Positions 8,879-19,454 are shown, counted from the first letter of the stretch. The stretch: 64,000 nucleotides of DNA from Kozakia baliensis (GCF_001787335.1 NZ_CP014674.1:2088501-2152500); one strand, 5' to 3'. Numbers and translations are program-made. Notes: generated from the letters alone by a model not told the origin.

Positions 8879-9460
8879 TTAGCTTGCCTTTTCCAGGCCT
8901 AACGCTTTGGCGATTTCCTGTTCGACAACCTCAACGGACTGCATTCCGTCGATACGGCGCAATCTGCCTTCCTTTTTATAGTAAGGCAGAATCGGTGCCG
9001 TTTGTTCATCGTAAATCTTCAAGCGCTTACGTACCGTGTCAGGCTCGTCATCTGCCCGCCGAGAGCCATCAGGCCCGCGACGTGACGCCAAGCGCTCGAC
9101 AAGTTGATCCGAATTCACCTCTAAAAGCAAAACCGCATCAATAGTCATGTTCTTTTCGGCCAACATGACATCGAGCGCCTGAGCTTGGCTTTCCGTGCGA
9201 GGGAAACCATCGAGAATGAAGCCACGTGCACAATCGGGTTGCGCGATGCGCGATTTGATCATGCCGATCATAATCGGATCGGGAATGAACAATCCCTTAT
9301 CCATAACTGCTTTCGCATCTTTTCCAAGCGGCGTTCCTGCAGCGACTTCCGCACGCAACATATCGCCTGTGGAAATCTGACGCAGACCGTAATGCTCTTC
9401 AAGGCGCTTCGCTTGCGTTCCCTTGCCAGCCCCAGGCGGACCGAGAAGAATGATGTTCAT
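8879..9460 (-). CDS. adk: Adenylate kinase (short form)
   Basis: Cytoplasmic AMP kinase (ATP + AMP to 2 ADP), 193 residues. The P-loop GPPGAGKGTQ is at residues 7-16, and the AMP-binding and core motifs GFILDGFPRTESQA and RRADDEPDTVRKRL are present. The LID is the short type without the zinc-binding cysteines, as in most alphaproteobacteria. Its ATG overlaps the secY stop by 4 bases (ATGA), so it is translationally coupled to secY. Confidence 0.97.
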   Translation of the reverse strand: MNIILLGPPGAGKGTQAKRLEEHYGLRQISTGDMLRAEVAAGTPLGKDAKAVMDKGLFIPDPIMIGMIKSRIAQPDCARGFILDGFPRTESQAQALDVMLAEKNMTIDAVLLLEVNSDQLVERLASRRGPDGSRRADDEPDTVRKRLKIYDEQTAPILPYYKKEGRLRRIDGMQSVEVVEQEIAKALGLEKAS

Positions 9461-10833
9461 CGACGGCGCCCTCCCCGTTGCGGCACGTTCCGTGGACCTG
9501 AGCGCCCCCGCTGTTTGCGAATAAGGCCCTGATAACGATGCGCGACCAGATGCGACTGGATCTGCGTCATGGTGTCGATCGTCACGGATACGATAATGAT
9601 CAGACTGGTGCCGCCGAAATAGAACGGCACGTTATAATGGCTGATCAGAATTTGCGGTAACAAGCACACCAGCACCAAATATAGCGCGCCGATCGTTGTC
9701 AGACGGGACAAGATCCGATCGAAATAACGTGCCGTATTGGCGCCAGGACGAATGCCGGGAATGAAACCGCCCTGCTTGCGCAGATTCTCCGCCGTTTCTT
9801 CTGGATTGAAGGTTATCGCTGCATAGAAGTAGGAGAAGAACAAGATCATCGCAGCGTAGAACGCCATGTAGAGCGGTTGACCCTGTCCTAGTTCCTGACC
9901 AAGGAAAGACAGCCAGCCCGGCATGGATTTATTGCTCATAAATCCTGAGATCGTAACCGGAATCAGAAGCACAGATGAAGCGAAGATCGGAGGAATGACG
10001 CCCGCCGTATTGACCTTCAATGGCATGTGAGTGGAGTCACCGCCGAACATCCGGCTGCCTACCTGTCGTTTGGGATATTGGATCACAACACGACGTTGTG
10101 CCTGCTCCATAAAGACAATGAACGCGATCGTCGCCGCAGCCAGCACCAGAAACACCAGCACGAAGAACGGTGAGAGAGCACCCGTGTAGCCAAGCTGGAA
10201 CAAGCTCACCAAAGCATGGGGCAAATTTGCGACGATACCCGCGAAGATAATGAGCGAAATTCCGTTACCAACACCGCGCGCAGTAATCTGCTCGCCAAGC
10301 CACATCAAAAACATCGTGCCGCCAACAAGCGTCACGACACAAGAGATGATGAAAAACGGGCCGGGACTCACTACCGCACTAGCACCGTGGCTCGTCATGC
10401 TCTCAAGCCCCATGGCAATGCCATAAGCCTGGAACAGTGCAATCAACACAGTCAGATAACGAGTATATTGATTGAGCTTCTTGCGTCCCTGTTCACCTTC
10501 TTTCTTGAGCGCCTCAAGAGAGGGCAAGGCAGTGGAAAGCAATTGCACGATGATCGATGCACTGATGTAAGGCATGATATTCAACGCGAACACGGTCATA
10601 CGCCCCAGCGCACCACCCGTGAACATATCAAACATACCTAGAATGCCGCCCTGATGTTGAGCCAGTAACTGGCCCATAACGGCTGCATCCACTCCCGGCA
10701 CCGGAATATAGGTTCCAAGGCGATAGATGATCAGCGCCCCCAGCGTGAACCAGATGCGCTTTTTCAGTTCAGTCGCCTTGGCGAAGGAACTCATATTAAG
10801 ATTGGCGGCAAGCTGCTCTGCTGCGGAGGCCAT
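9457..10833 (-). CDS. secY: Protein translocase subunit SecY
   Basis: The 458-residue central channel of the Sec translocon, with about ten membrane helices and the family start ELKKRIWFTLGALIIYRLG followed by YIPVPGVD. Other landmarks are GALGRMTVFALNIMPYISAS, KEGEQGRKKLNQYTRY and GNGISLIIFAGIVANLP. AAAGGA lies upstream of the ATG. It sits in the usual spc-operon place between rplO and adk. Its partner gene secE is not in this window. Confidence 0.98.
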   Translation of the reverse strand: MASAAEQLAANLNMSSFAKATELKKRIWFTLGALIIYRLGTYIPVPGVDAAVMGQLLAQHQGGILGMFDMFTGGALGRMTVFALNIMPYISASIIVQLLSTALPSLEALKKEGEQGRKKLNQYTRYLTVLIALFQAYGIAMGLESMTSHGASAVVSPGPFFIISCVVTLVGGTMFLMWLGEQITARGVGNGISLIIFAGIVANLPHALVSLFQLGYTGALSPFFVLVFLVLAAATIAFIVFMEQAQRRVVIQYPKRQVGSRMFGGDSTHMPLKVNTAGVIPPIFASSVLLIPVTISGFMSNKSMPGWLSFLGQELGQGQPLYMAFYAAMILFFSYFYAAITFNPEETAENLRKQGGFIPGIRPGANTARYFDRILSRLTTIGALYLVLVCLLPQILISHYNVPFYFGGTSLIIIVSVTIDTMTQIQSHLVAHRYQGLIRKQRGRSGPRNVPQRGGRRR

Positions 10834-10940
10834 CCACCGGTCCTTTCACAAAAACAGCGCCGCCGCGCGGGCGCGGGACGCTGTTCTAATCAACATGAAG
10901 CACGCACCCCGAAAGATGCGCGTCGTGCCTATAGTCGGAA

Positions 10941-11432
10941 TCAAGCTTCCGACGCGGCCTCGGCCTTCGGCTTCGCTGTCACTTTGACAGAACCGCCAGC
11001 CTTTTCCACCGCTGCAATAGCAGATGCGGATGCGCCCGCCACTTCAATGGTAACAGCCTTGGTCAATTCACCGCCAGCCAGGAGACGAACGCCGACATAC
11101 TTGCCGGTTCCGATCAAGCCTGCAGCGCGCAACGTTTCTTCCGTAACAGTTGCATCGGCCTGAAGCTTGCCGTCCGCAATGGCGCGGTCGAGCTTGCCCA
11201 GATTGATCGGTGCAAATTCCTTACGGAAGATGTTTTTGAAGCCACGCTTCGGCATACGACGATAGAGAGGCAGCTGACCACCTTCAAAACCGTTCAGCGA
11301 AACGCCTTCACGCGCCTTTTGGCCTTTAACGCCGCGACCGGAGGTTTTGCCCTTGCCAGAGCCAATCCCGCGACCAAGACGCTTCTTGCGATAACGCGAA
11401 CCTTCGTTATCGCGGAGTTCGTTAAGGTTCAT
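10941..11432 (-). CDS. rplO: 50S ribosomal protein L15
   Basis: The 163-residue uL15, a late-assembly large-subunit protein. The Gly/Arg-rich N-terminus ([20 protein letters not shown]) threads into 23S rRNA, and [18 protein letters not shown] is the central signature. The C-terminus ends in an Ala/Lys tail. Its start is 1 base after the rpmD stop, and a 107-base gap precedes secY. Confidence 0.97.
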   Translation of the reverse strand: MNLNELRDNEGSRYRKKRLGRGIGSGKGKTSGRGVKGQKAREGVSLNGFEGGQLPLYRRMPKRGFKNIFRKEFAPINLGKLDRAIADGKLQADATVTEETLRAAGLIGTGKYVGVRLLAGGELTKAVTIEVAGASASAIAAVEKAGGSVKVTAKPKAEAASEA

Positions 11433-11433
11433 T

Positions 11434-11622
11434 TCAACCCTCCACTTGGATGAGGTGGGCCACCTTGCGAATCATGCCACGCACTGAAGGGCTATCCTCC
11501 AGTTCGCGAACACTACCAATACCGCGAAGACCGAGACCCGTCAGGGTCTCTTTCTGGCCAGGCTTACGTCCAATAGCAGAAGCAATCTGCTTCACACGCA
11601 CTGTTTGCTTGCTATCAGCCAT
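11434..11622 (-). CDS. rpmD: 50S ribosomal protein L30
   Basis: The 62-residue uL30. It has the expected pattern [20 protein letters not shown], then [20 protein letters not shown] and KVAHLIQVE at the end. The start codon overlaps the last 8 bases of rpsE (ATGGCTGA contains both the start and the rpsE stop), so translation is probably coupled. Confidence 0.97.
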   Translation of the reverse strand: MADSKQTVRVKQIASAIGRKPGQKETLTGLGLRGIGSVRELEDSPSVRGMIRKVAHLIQVEG

Positions 11623-12196
11623 TTGCCGTCTCCGTCACCTCTTCGGTCTGCGCTTCGCGCTTACCGAAAATTTCGGACGCCTTCTTGCCACGACGGTTCG
11701 CAACCGCACGCGGACTCGTGCAACGCTCAAGCGCGGCAAACGTGGCTTTCACCATGTTATGCGGGTTACGCGTTCCGAGTGACTTCGCCACGACGTCATT
11801 GACGCCAAGCGATTCGAAGACCGCACGCATCGGGCCGCCCGCGATGATGCCCGTGCCGGCTTCCGCCGCGCGAACCACGACCTTACCCGCACCGAAATGC
11901 CCGAAAGCATCATGGTGAAGTGTACGGCCTTCTTTCATCGGAACGCGGATCATCGTGCGCTTCGCGCGTTCAGTCGCCTTACGGATAGCTTCCGGCACTT
12001 CACGGGCTTTACCCGCACCATAGCCGACGCGACCTTTCTGATCGCCAACTACCACCAAAGCAGCAAATGCAAAACGACGACCACCCTTCACGACCTTCGC
12101 AACGCGATTGATCGTTACCAGCTTGTCGACCAGATCATCGCCTTCGCGCTCACGCTCGCGACCACCACGGCCGCCTTCTCTTGGCTCTCGTGCCAT
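11615..12196 (-). CDS. rpsE: 30S ribosomal protein S5
   Basis: uS5, a decoding-fidelity protein at the mRNA entrance. The start at 12196 (193 residues, [19 protein letters not shown]) follows AAGGA. Upstream in-frame codons run into rplR and encode nothing S5-like. The Arg/Glu/Gly-rich N-terminal extension precedes the double-stranded-RNA-binding part ([19 protein letters not shown]) and the central domain ([19 protein letters not shown]). Confidence 0.97.
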   Translation of the reverse strand: MAREPREGGRGGREREREGDDLVDKLVTINRVAKVVKGGRRFAFAALVVVGDQKGRVGYGAGKAREVPEAIRKATERAKRTMIRVPMKEGRTLHHDAFGHFGAGKVVVRAAEAGTGIIAGGPMRAVFESLGVNDVVAKSLGTRNPHNMVKATFAALERCTSPRAVANRRGKKASEIFGKREAQTEEVTETANG

Positions 12197-12209
12197 GTGT
12201 GATCCTTCC

Positions 12210-12572
12210 TTAGAACGAGAGTCCGCCCTCGCGGGCAGCCTCTGCCAGGGCCTTGACCCGGCCGTGATACAGATAAGCGCCACGATCGAAAACAACCGCC
12301 TTGACGCCGGCCGCCGTTGCGCGCTCGGCGATCAACTTGCCGACCACAGTCGCCGCATCGACATTCGCACCAGTTTTACCCGCGTCACGAAGCGACTTCT
12401 CCAGCGTCGAAGCGCTGGCCAACGTACGACCGACGGCATCGTCGATCACCTGGGCGTAGATGTTTTTGCCAGAGCGAAAGACCGACAAACGCGGCCGGCC
12501 ACCGCTCTTGCGGCGAAGCTGGAAACGCAACCGCTGACGGCGGCGCTCCTGCAATCCATGCTGCGTAGCCAT
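12210..12572 (-). CDS. rplR: 50S ribosomal protein L18
   Basis: The 120-residue uL18, which binds 5S rRNA together with L5. Seen motifs are [20 protein letters not shown] and the C-terminus [17 protein letters not shown]. The ATG shares one base with the rplF stop codon (TAATG), and rpsE follows after 13 bases. Confidence 0.97.
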   Translation of the reverse strand: MATQHGLQERRRQRLRFQLRRKSGGRPRLSVFRSGKNIYAQVIDDAVGRTLASASTLEKSLRDAGKTGANVDAATVVGKLIAERATAAGVKAVVFDRGAYLYHGRVKALAEAAREGGLSF

Positions 12573-13108
12573 TACTTCTTCTTGCCTTCCTTACGACGGA
12601 GCACTTCGGTCTCGTAGCGAACACCCTTGCCCTTGTAAGGCTCAGGCTTACGGAAGCTACGGATATCGAGCGCCACCTGACCAACACGCTGCTTGTCGTT
12701 GCCTTCCACCGTGATCGCCGTGGGGCGCGGTGTCGTGATCTTCACGTCCGACGGAATCGGATAGACAACATCGTGGGAATAGCCGAGGTTCATGACCAGG
12801 TTGGATCCCTGGATGCTCGCACGGAAACCTGTTCCGGTGATTTCCAGAGACTTGGTAAAACCTTCGGATACGCCTTTTACAACGTTGGCAACGACAGCAC
12901 GTGTCGTGCCCCACATCGTCCACGAATCGCGCGAACGTGCACCAACCGGCGCAATGGAAACCTTACCGTCTTCCACCTTTGCTTCGACATGACGCGACAG
13001 GGGGATGCTCAGCGAACCGCGCTTACCCTTAGCCGTCAACGAACCGTTTGCAATGGCGACTTCGACGCCCGCCGGAATTGCGACGGGATACTTGCCTACT
13101 CGTGACAT
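12572..13108 (-). CDS. rplF: 50S ribosomal protein L6
   Basis: uL6, at the base of the L7/L12 stalk. I start it at 13108 (178 residues, [17 protein letters not shown]) after GAGGGATCC. The 39 codons in frame before it lie in the rpsH gene and do not resemble L6. The two RNA-binding repeats and the C-terminal signature [20 protein letters not shown] are intact. Confidence 0.97.
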   Translation of the reverse strand: MSRVGKYPVAIPAGVEVAIANGSLTAKGKRGSLSIPLSRHVEAKVEDGKVSIAPVGARSRDSWTMWGTTRAVVANVVKGVSEGFTKSLEITGTGFRASIQGSNLVMNLGYSHDVVYPIPSDVKITTPRPTAITVEGNDKQRVGQVALDIRSFRKPEPYKGKGVRYETEVLRRKEGKKK

Positions 13109-13118
13109 GGATCCCTCC

Positions 13119-13517
13119 TTAGAACACGCGGCAGAGGACTTCGCCACCAACATTGGCAGCGCGAGCCTCGACATCCGAAAGGATGCCACGCGGGGTGGAC
13201 AGGATCGACACGCCAAGCCCAGCATATACGCGCGGCAATTCCTTGATCTTGGAATAGACGCGGCGACCCGGCTTGGAGACGCGATGGATTTCCTTGATGA
13301 CCGGCTGGCCTTCGGAATATTTCAACTCGATGCGTAGCTGAGAGACACCCTTGCGGAGTTCCTCGGTCGAGAAGCCACGGATGTAGCCTTCACGACGCAA
13401 TGCTTCGAGAACGTTCGCACGCAGCTTAGAAGCCGGTGCGACGCAAGCCGCGTGACGCGCGCGCTGCGCGTTGCGGATGCGGGTGAGCATATCACCCAAC
13501 GGATCTGAAAGGGACAT
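13119..13517 (-). CDS. rpsH: 30S ribosomal protein S8
   Basis: The 132-residue uS8, a primary 16S rRNA binder and, in E. coli, the translational repressor of the spc operon. It begins [20 protein letters not shown] and ends with the binding loop [20 protein letters not shown]. It lies 12 bases downstream of rpsN. Confidence 0.97.
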   Translation of the reverse strand: MSLSDPLGDMLTRIRNAQRARHAACVAPASKLRANVLEALRREGYIRGFSTEELRKGVSQLRIELKYSEGQPVIKEIHRVSKPGRRVYSKIKELPRVYAGLGVSILSTPRGILSDVEARAANVGGEVLCRVF

Positions 13518-13529
13518 GGTGCTCCTGCC

Positions 13530-13835
13530 TTACCAGCTCGACTTAACCATACCGGGGATCTGGCCAGTAGAAGCCAGGTCGCGCAGAGCGATACGGCTCA
13601 GCTCGAACTTACGGTAATTGGCACGCGGACGACCGGAAACCTTGCAACGCAGACGCACGCGAACGCGCGAACCGTTACGCGGAAGCTCGGCCAGCTTCAG
13701 CGAAGCATCGAAGCGTTCCTCAACGGGAAGGCTACGATCCATGATGATGTTCTTCAGCTCGGTCCGCTTCGCCTTATCTCGCTGCGCCATATAGGCGCGC
13801 TTGGCGTTGCGGTTCACGGCGGAGATTTTTGCCAT
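13530..13835 (-). CDS. rpsN: 30S ribosomal protein S14 (zinc-free form)
   Basis: The 101-residue uS14 of the 30S head. Length and the single cysteine in [20 protein letters not shown] show it is the long C-minus type, not the short zinc-ribbon type of about 61 residues. The C-terminus [16 protein letters not shown] is canonical. Unlike its tightly packed neighbours it follows a 117-base gap after rplE that contains a large inverted repeat. Confidence 0.97.
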   Translation of the reverse strand: MAKISAVNRNAKRAYMAQRDKAKRTELKNIIMDRSLPVEERFDASLKLAELPRNGSRVRVRLRCKVSGRPRANYRKFELSRIALRDLASTGQIPGMVKSSW

Positions 13836-13904
13836 GCTAAATCTTCTCCCGGAACCTGTCGGGCCAATCCCAACGGTTTTCCAAAAACAGCGTGTCTATA
13901 TAGG

Positions 13905-13942
13905 GAGCCGGTTGCCTTATGGAAAGCAAAAAAGACCGGCTC
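13905..13942 (-). promoter_or_regulatory. Inverted repeat and TATATA box in the rplE-rpsN gap
   Basis: GAGCCGGT and ACCGGCTC form an 8-bp perfect inverted repeat with 22 bases between the arms, in the only long gap within the spc genes. On the minus strand the first arm is followed by TTTTTT (terminator-like). A TATATA lies just after the second arm, 17 bases from a poor TTTCCA -35. It may be an attenuator or a weak internal promoter before rpsN. Confidence 0.35.
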
Positions 13943-13952
13943 AACCCACTAA

Positions 13953-14519
13953 TCAGGCCGCGAACGGCAGGTCAAACGCTTTAAGCAGCGCTTTCGCCTC
14001 GGCATCCGTCTTCGCGGTGGTCACGAAGATGATGTCCATGCCTCGGACTGCATCGATCTTATCGTAATCGATTTCCGGAAACACGATCTGCTCTTTGATG
14101 CCCATAGCGAAGTTGCCACGACCATCGAAGCCTTTATTTGCCGGTAATCCACGGAAATCGCGGATACGCGGCATGGCGATCGTCACCAAGCGGTCAAGGA
14201 ACTCATACATACGCGCACGACGCAGTGTGACCTTACAACCGATCGGCAGGCCTTCGCGGATTTTAAAGCCCGCAATGGCCTTACGTGCCAAAGTTTTCAC
14301 CGGCTTCTGGCCGGAAATCGCCGCCATTTCAGCAACAGCCGCATCGAGCTTCTTCTGGTCGCCAGCAGCTTCGCCAACGCCCATGTTCAGCACAATTTTT
14401 TCCAGCTTCGGAACCTGCATCGGATTCTTGTAGCTGAATTCTTCACGAAGCTGCTCGCGCAGTACGTCCTGATAGCGCTGCTGCAGGCGCGGCAGAACGC
14501 GGGTATTCGTCTCGCTCAT
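13953..14519 (-). CDS. rplE: 50S ribosomal protein L5
   Basis: The 188-residue uL5, which carries 5S rRNA into the central protuberance and contacts the P-site tRNA. Diagnostic parts are [38 protein letters not shown] and [20 protein letters not shown]. The N-terminus [16 protein letters not shown] is slightly extended compared with E. coli. It lies 10 bases after rplX. Confidence 0.98.
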   Translation of the reverse strand: MSETNTRVLPRLQQRYQDVLREQLREEFSYKNPMQVPKLEKIVLNMGVGEAAGDQKKLDAAVAEMAAISGQKPVKTLARKAIAGFKIREGLPIGCKVTLRRARMYEFLDRLVTIAMPRIRDFRGLPANKGFDGRGNFAMGIKEQIVFPEIDYDKIDAVRGMDIIFVTTAKTDAEAKALLKAFDLPFAA

Positions 14520-14529
14520 TCTCGCCCCC

Positions 14530-14850
14530 TTAGCCTTCGATCACTTCGCCCGTTGCCTTGGCAACACGCACTTTGCGTCCATCGTCAAGCTTACGGAAAC
14601 CGACGCGCGTCGGCTCGCCACTTTTCGGATCGACCAGTTTCAGGTTGGAGAGATGCACAGGCATCTCCTTGGAAACAATTCCACCTTCCTGATTCGTACG
14701 ACTCGGCTTGGTGTGGCGTTTGGCAACAGCCACGCCACGCACAACAGCCTTCTCAGCTTTCGGCGAGATCGAGAGCACTTCGCCACGCGTACCGCGCGAC
14801 GAACCGGAGATGACCAGAACCTGGTCGCCTTTTTTGATGCGTGCAGCCAT
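14530..14850 (-). CDS. rplX: 50S ribosomal protein L24
   Basis: The 106-residue uL24, an assembly initiator near the tunnel exit. The N-terminal KOW motif is clear ([20 protein letters not shown], residues 5-24), followed by [19 protein letters not shown]. Its ATG shares a base with the rplN stop (TAATG). Confidence 0.97.
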   Translation of the reverse strand: MAARIKKGDQVLVISGSSRGTRGEVLSISPKAEKAVVRGVAVAKRHTKPSRTNQEGGIVSKEMPVHLSNLKLVDPKSGEPTRVGFRKLDDGRKVRVAKATGEVIEG

Positions 14851-15218
14851 TACAGCACCTCCGGCGCCAACGAGATGATCTTCATGAACTTGCGTGCGCG
14901 CAGTTCGCGAACCACCGGCCCGAAAATACGGGTGCCGATCGGCTCCATCGACTTGTTGATCAGCACGGCCGCATTCTTGTCGAAGCGGATCGCACTGCCA
15001 TCGGGACGGCGCACAGGATAGGAGGTGCGAACGATAACGGCTTGATGCACGTCACCCTTCTTTACCTTACCGCGGGGGATCGCTTCCTTAACGGACACGA
15101 CGATCACGTCGCCGACCGAGGCAGTCTTCCGCTTGGAGCCGCCCAGCACCTTGATGCACTGCACCTCACGTGCGCCCGAATTATCGGCGACGTCGAGATT
15201 GGTCTCGGGATGGATCAT
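14850..15218 (-). CDS. rplN: 50S ribosomal protein L14
   Basis: The 122-residue uL14, which lies at the subunit interface and forms a bridge to 16S rRNA. It starts [20 protein letters not shown] and contains [20 protein letters not shown] and [19 protein letters not shown], all highly conserved. It follows rpsQ by 14 bases. Confidence 0.98.
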   Translation of the reverse strand: MIHPETNLDVADNSGAREVQCIKVLGGSKRKTASVGDVIVVSVKEAIPRGKVKKGDVHQAVIVRTSYPVRRPDGSAIRFDKNAAVLINKSMEPIGTRIFGPVVRELRARKFMKIISLAPEVL

Positions 15219-15232
15219 TCCTCAGTCCCCCT

Positions 15233-15514
15233 TTACGCAGTCGCCTGGGCCGGTGCCGCGTCGGTGCCGCCAAGTGCGGCGCCGTTGCGCGTAATCACCG
15301 TCCAGGTCTTGCGCTTGGAGATCGGAGCGCATTCTTCGATGCGGACCGTATCCCCGATTTTGCATTCGTTCTGTTCATCGTGCGCCGCGTATTTCTTCGA
15401 ACGACGAATGAACTTCTTATAGAGCGGGTGCATAATGCGACGATCAACAAGAACGGTTACCGTCTTGTCCATCTTGTCGCTTGTCACTCGCCCCGTCAGG
15501 ACGCGCCTTGGCAT
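15233..15514 (-). CDS. rpsQ: 30S ribosomal protein S17
   Basis: uS17, a primary binder of the 16S 5' domain. I place the start at 15514 (93 residues, [20 protein letters not shown]) after GAGGAG; 16 further in-frame codons upstream have no S17 counterpart. The OB-fold signature [20 protein letters not shown] is present, and an Ala-rich tail of about 12 residues follows the conserved part. Confidence 0.97.
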   Translation of the reverse strand: MPRRVLTGRVTSDKMDKTVTVLVDRRIMHPLYKKFIRRSKKYAAHDEQNECKIGDTVRIEECAPISKRKTWTVITRNGAALGGTDAAPAQATA

Positions 15515-15527
15515 CGCCCGTCTCCTC

Positions 15528-15761
15528 TCAGGACTTTGCGGCGGACGTTTTTGCGCCCGCACTGTTCTTCGATTGATGCGCTACCGTCTTAATGCGAGCA
15601 ATCGCGCGACGAAGTAGACGCACACGACCCTGTCCTTCGGACTGGCCGGTCGCGGCTTGGAAACGCAGGTTCAACTGCTCGCGCTTGAGATCGAGCAGCA
15701 GAGCTTGCAGTTCATCGGCGCTTTTCGCACGCAGATCGGCAACCTTATATGCGTCAGCCAT
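15528..15761 (-). CDS. rpmC: 50S ribosomal protein L29
   Basis: The 77-residue uL29 at the tunnel exit, part of the docking site for signal recognition particle and trigger factor. The family core is [20 protein letters not shown] followed by [15 protein letters not shown] Ser/Ala/Lys tail extends the C-terminus by about ten residues. The start at 15761 is 1 base after the rplP stop. Upstream in-frame codons lie inside rplP and are rejected. Confidence 0.96.
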   Translation of the reverse strand: MADAYKVADLRAKSADELQALLLDLKREQLNLRFQAATGQSEGQGRVRLLRRAIARIKTVAHQSKNSAGAKTSAAKS

Positions 15762-15762
15762 C

Positions 15763-16179
15763 TTACGCCTCCCCGATACGGGTAATGAACTTGGTCTTGA
15801 TCGGCAGCTTCGCAGCACCCAAGCTCAACGCTTCACGCGCGACTTCCGGCGGAACGCCTTCGATCTCGAACAAAATGCGGCCTGGCTTGACGCGCGCCAC
15901 CCAGAACTCGGGTGACCCCTTGCCGGAGCCCATACGCACTTCTGCAGGCTTCGTCGAGACCGGAAGGTCTGGGAAAATGCGAATCCAGACGCGACCAGCA
16001 CGTTTCATAGCGCGGGTAATGGCGCGCCGTGACGCTTCGATCTGACGCGCGGTAATGCGCTCGGGCTCTAATGCCTTCAGACCGAACGCGCCGAAGTTCA
16101 GCGTCGTCCCGCCCTTGGCCAACCCATGGATGCGGCCCTTATGGGCCTTGCGAAACTTCGTCCGCTTCGGGGAAAGCAT
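15763..16179 (-). CDS. rplP: 50S ribosomal protein L16
   Basis: The 138-residue uL16, near the A-site tRNA elbow and the peptidyl-transferase centre. It shows the diagnostic N-terminus [19 protein letters not shown] and the motifs [20 protein letters not shown] and [19 protein letters not shown]. It follows rpsC by 52 bases. Confidence 0.98.
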   Translation of the reverse strand: MLSPKRTKFRKAHKGRIHGLAKGGTTLNFGAFGLKALEPERITARQIEASRRAITRAMKRAGRVWIRIFPDLPVSTKPAEVRMGSGKGSPEFWVARVKPGRILFEIEGVPPEVAREALSLGAAKLPIKTKFITRIGEA

Positions 16180-16231
16180 GGTGTCGTATCCTCACGCGCC
16201 TCTCGGCGCTTGTCTCTAAGAACTGCTCGAA

Positions 16232-16909
16232 TCAGCGCTGCGGCGCTTGCTCGGCGGCACGGCGATCCTGGGCCAGCGGATCATGGGCAAGAATCTCACC
16301 CTTGAAGATCCAGACCTTCACACCGCATGTGCCATACGTCGTCTTGGCGGTCGCTGTACCGTAATCGATGTCCGCACGCAACGTGTGCAACGGAACACGA
16401 CCTTCGCGATACCATTCGATACGCGCGATTTCCGCACCACCGAGACGGCCCGAGCAGTTGATACGAATACCCTGTGCGCCCAGACGCATCGCGGATTGCA
16501 CCGCACGCTTCATCGCACGACGGAAAGCCACGCGACGCTCAAGCTGCTGAGCGATATTCTCGGCCACCAACGTCGCATCGATTTCCGGCTTACGGATTTC
16601 GACAATGTTCAGCGCCACATCTGTCTTCGCCATACGGCTCAGTTCTTTGCGCAGAGCGTCGATATCTTGGCCTTTTTTACCAATAACGACACCCGGACGC
16701 GCAGCATAGATCGTCACGCGCGGCTTCTTCGCCGGACGCTCGATCACAACGCGCGAAACGCCAGCGCCTGAAAGCTTACGACGCAAGAATGCCCGCAGCT
16801 TCAGATCTTCATGCAGCAGGCGCGAGTAATCTTGGCCCGCGTACCAGCGGCTGTCCCACGTGCGATTGACGCCGAGCCGAAGCCCGATCGGATTGACTTT
16901 ATGTCCCAT
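16232..16909 (-). CDS. rpsC: 30S ribosomal protein S3
   Basis: The 225-residue uS3, part of the mRNA entry helicase. It begins [20 protein letters not shown] at 16909; the 24 in-frame codons upstream overlap rplV and are not S3. The KH domain motif [17 protein letters not shown] lies at about residues 58-75 and the C-terminal signature [19 protein letters not shown] near the end. It starts 1 base after the rplV stop. Confidence 0.98.
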   Translation of the reverse strand: MGHKVNPIGLRLGVNRTWDSRWYAGQDYSRLLHEDLKLRAFLRRKLSGAGVSRVVIERPAKKPRVTIYAARPGVVIGKKGQDIDALRKELSRMAKTDVALNIVEIRKPEIDATLVAENIAQQLERRVAFRRAMKRAVQSAMRLGAQGIRINCSGRLGGAEIARIEWYREGRVPLHTLRADIDYGTATAKTTYGTCGVKVWIFKGEILAHDPLAQDRRAAEQAPQR

Positions 16910-16910
16910 A

Positions 16911-17345
16911 TCAGGCTGCCTTCTGCTCTGCTGCGTCTTTGCTGCCACGCCCTTTAGGCGCAGGCGCCTCATCAGCCGCACGCTCAGCGACGACGATCTT
17001 CAGATGGCTGAAGAACTTTTCGACGCGAGCCGAACGACCGCGACCACGCGCATGAAAGCGCTTCATGACGATTGACTTGCCGACTTCAGCCGTTTTGACG
17101 ACCAACTGATCGACATCGAGCTGATGATTATTCTCGGCGTTCGCAACCGCGCTTTCCAGGGTCTTGCGAACCTGTTGCGCGACGCGGCGGCGTGAGAAGG
17201 TCAACGCAGCGATCGCTTTATCAGCGGGCTGATTGCGGATCATTGCCGCAACCAGATTCAGCTTACGCGGGCTTACACGAATATTGCGGGCGATCGCCTG
17301 CGCTTCCGTGTCCGCAAGGGTACGAATGTGCTTCGGCTTGCTCAT
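16911..17345 (-). CDS. rplV: 50S ribosomal protein L22
   Basis: The 144-residue uL22, whose hairpin lines the exit tunnel; it is a known site of macrolide-resistance mutations. Seen are [20 protein letters not shown] and [20 protein letters not shown]. An Ala/Pro/Lys-rich C-terminal extension of about 25 residues is beyond the E. coli length. It follows rpsS by 2 bases. Confidence 0.97.
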   Translation of the reverse strand: MSKPKHIRTLADTEAQAIARNIRVSPRKLNLVAAMIRNQPADKAIAALTFSRRRVAQQVRKTLESAVANAENNHQLDVDQLVVKTAEVGKSIVMKRFHARGRGRSARVEKFFSHLKIVVAERAADEAPAPKGRGSKDAAEQKAA

Positions 17346-17347
17346 AA

Positions 17348-17626
17348 TTAGCCCCGCTTCGACTTTTTGTCGGACGCATGGCCGGTAAAGGTACGAGTCG
17401 GTGAGAATTCACCAAACTTGTGACCGACCATGTTCTCCGTCACCTGCACCGGCAGGAACTTGTGGCCATTGTAAACGCCGAACGTCAGTCCGACGAATTG
17501 CGGCAGGATCGTGGAACGACGCGACCAAATCTTGATCACCTCGTTGCGCCCCGACGCGCGTGATGCTTCGGCTTTGCCGAACAAGTACCCGTCAACGAAC
17601 GGGCCCTTCCAGACGGAACGTGCCAT
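17348..17626 (-). CDS. rpsS: 30S ribosomal protein S19
   Basis: The 92-residue uS19 in the 30S head. It begins [20 protein letters not shown] and carries [20 protein letters not shown] at the C-terminus, both canonical. It lies between rplB and rplV in S10-operon order. Confidence 0.98.
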   Translation of the reverse strand: MARSVWKGPFVDGYLFGKAEASRASGRNEVIKIWSRRSTILPQFVGLTFGVYNGHKFLPVQVTENMVGHKFGEFSPTRTFTGHASDKKSKRG

Positions 17627-17643
17627 CTCTACTATGCCCCCTC

Positions 17644-18474
17644 TTACTTGCCGGTCTTGCGGCGACGGATGATCAGGCTATCCGTCTTCTTGTTCACACG
17701 CGTCTTGTAACCCTTGGTCGGCTTACCCCACGGCGTAACCGGATGACGGCCACCAGAGGTACGACCTTCACCACCACCATGCGGGTGATCGACAGGGTTC
17801 ATGACAACACCACGGTTATGCGGACGACGGCCAAGCCAGCGGCTACGGCCGGCTTTACCCATGTGCTGGTTCATGTTGTCGGGATTCGACACCGCGCCAA
17901 CAGTGGCCATGCATTCGCCACGGACAAGACGTAGTTCGCCAGACTGGAGCTTGATCTGCGCGTAACCGGCATCCTTACCCACGAGTTGGGCGTAGGTACC
18001 AGCGGAACGTGCGATCTTGCCGCCAGCGCCCTGCTTCAGTTCGATGTTGTGAACGATCGCGCCAACCGGCATAGCGCCCAACGGCATGGCATTGCCAGGC
18101 TTCACGTCAGTGCGTTCGCCAGAGATAACCTGATCGCCAACCTTAACGCGCTGCGGCGCCAGGATGTATGCCAGTTCACCGTCTTCATACTTGATGAGCG
18201 CAATGAACGCCGTACGGTTCGGATCGTATTCAAGACGCTCGACCGTGCCGACAACATCGAATTTACGACGCTTGAAATCGACATAACGGTAAGACTGCTT
18301 GTGCCCGCCGCCACGGAAGCGAGACGTCGTACGACCGTGATTATTACGACCGCCGGACTTGTTCTTGCCTTCCGTCAATTGCTTGATCGGCTTGCCCTTG
18401 TAAAGCTCGCTGCGATCAATCAACACGGTGCCACGTGTGCTCGGCGTCGTGGGATTAAAGTGCTTTAGTGCCAT
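17644..18474 (-). CDS. rplB: 50S ribosomal protein L2
   Basis: The 276-residue uL2, essential for subunit joining and peptidyl transfer. The near-invariant region [20 protein letters not shown] (about residues 226-245), including the histidine implicated in catalysis-linked function, is complete. The N-terminus [20 protein letters not shown] is typical. It starts 16 bases after rplW. Confidence 0.99.
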   Translation of the reverse strand: MALKHFNPTTPSTRGTVLIDRSELYKGKPIKQLTEGKNKSGGRNNHGRTTSRFRGGGHKQSYRYVDFKRRKFDVVGTVERLEYDPNRTAFIALIKYEDGELAYILAPQRVKVGDQVISGERTDVKPGNAMPLGAMPVGAIVHNIELKQGAGGKIARSAGTYAQLVGKDAGYAQIKLQSGELRLVRGECMATVGAVSNPDNMNQHMGKAGRSRWLGRRPHNRGVVMNPVDHPHGGGEGRTSGGRHPVTPWGKPTKGYKTRVNKKTDSLIIRRRKTGK

Positions 18475-18490
18475 GGTATCCTATCCCGCG

Positions 18491-18832
18491 TCAGCCCAGC
18501 TTTGCGGTCAGGTCAATAGATTGACCTTCGGCAAGCTGCACATACGCCTTCTTGATGTCCGAGCGGCGACCAGGACGGCCTTTAACCATCTTGGCTTTGC
18601 CTTTCTGCACCAGCGTGTTCACGGAGACGACCTTGACGCCGAAAAGCGTCTCGACCGCAACTTTGATCTCCGGCTTAGCAGCGTCGATCGCCACCTTGAA
18701 AACCACTTGGTTACGCTCGGAAAGAGTCGTCGCCTTTTCGGTGATGAGCGGCGCGCGAACGATGTCGAACATCGCTTCACGCGTCATGCGCTGCGCTTTC
18801 GTGCGGCGCGCAAGGACGTTGCTGGCCGTCAT
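18491..18832 (-). CDS. rplW: 50S ribosomal protein L23
   Basis: The 113-residue uL23, the main chaperone-docking protein at the tunnel exit. The core reads [20 protein letters not shown] and [20 protein letters not shown]. The ATG at 18832 overlaps the rplD stop (ATGA), so I keep the full N-terminus of about 20 residues. A second Met at residue 16 would give a length closer to E. coli L23. Confidence 0.95.
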   Translation of the reverse strand: MTASNVLARRTKAQRMTREAMFDIVRAPLITEKATTLSERNQVVFKVAIDAAKPEIKVAVETLFGVKVVSVNTLVQKGKAKMVKGRPGRRSDIKKAYVQLAEGQSIDLTAKLG

Positions 18833-19443
18833 GACAAGCGCTCCTTCAGGCCTTCGAGTCCAGCGCGCGTCAGCACGAGAACGTCGTGATTGAGAATGTC
18901 ATAGACGTTCGCGCCGATGGTCGGCAGAACATCAATCTTCGGTAGGTTACGCACAGCGCGGCCAAAGTTCTCATCAACCGTCGCATCGACGATCAATGCA
19001 GAAGACCAGCCAAGCGCGCGCAGCTTTGCAACGGCCTCGCGGGTCTTGGTTACGCCTGAAGCCATATCCAGCACCACCAACTTGCCGTCCGCCGCTTTCT
19101 GCGACAGGGCCGAGATGAGGCCCAAACGACGAACCTTCTTGGGAAGGTTATAGCCGTGATCGCGAACAACCGGACCATGCACCACACCACCGGTGCGGAA
19201 CTGCGGCGCACGCAGCGAACCTTGACGCGCCGAACCCGTGCCCTTCTGGCGATAGGGTTTCTTCGTCGTACCGGAGATTTCACCCATGCCCTTCGTGCGA
19301 TGGGTGCCGGCGCGACGCTTGGCGAGCTGCCAATGAACGACACGCGCCATGATGTCAGCACGCGGCGCAACCGCGAAGATTTCCTCCGGCAGCGTCACCG
19401 AACCGGCGCTGCCGTTATCGAGGGTCTTGATATCGTGTTCCAT
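18829..19443 (-). CDS. rplD: 50S ribosomal protein L4
   Basis: The 204-residue uL4, part of the tunnel constriction and, in E. coli, the autogenous repressor of the S10 operon. It shows [20 protein letters not shown] and [19 protein letters not shown] in the tunnel-loop region. It follows rplC by 11 bases. Confidence 0.97.
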   Translation of the reverse strand: MEHDIKTLDNGSAGSVTLPEEIFAVAPRADIMARVVHWQLAKRRAGTHRTKGMGEISGTTKKPYRQKGTGSARQGSLRAPQFRTGGVVHGPVVRDHGYNLPKKVRRLGLISALSQKAADGKLVVLDMASGVTKTREAVAKLRALGWSSALIVDATVDENFGRAVRNLPKIDVLPTIGANVYDILNHDVLVLTRAGLEGLKERLS

Positions 19444-19454
19444 GCCCTCAGTCC

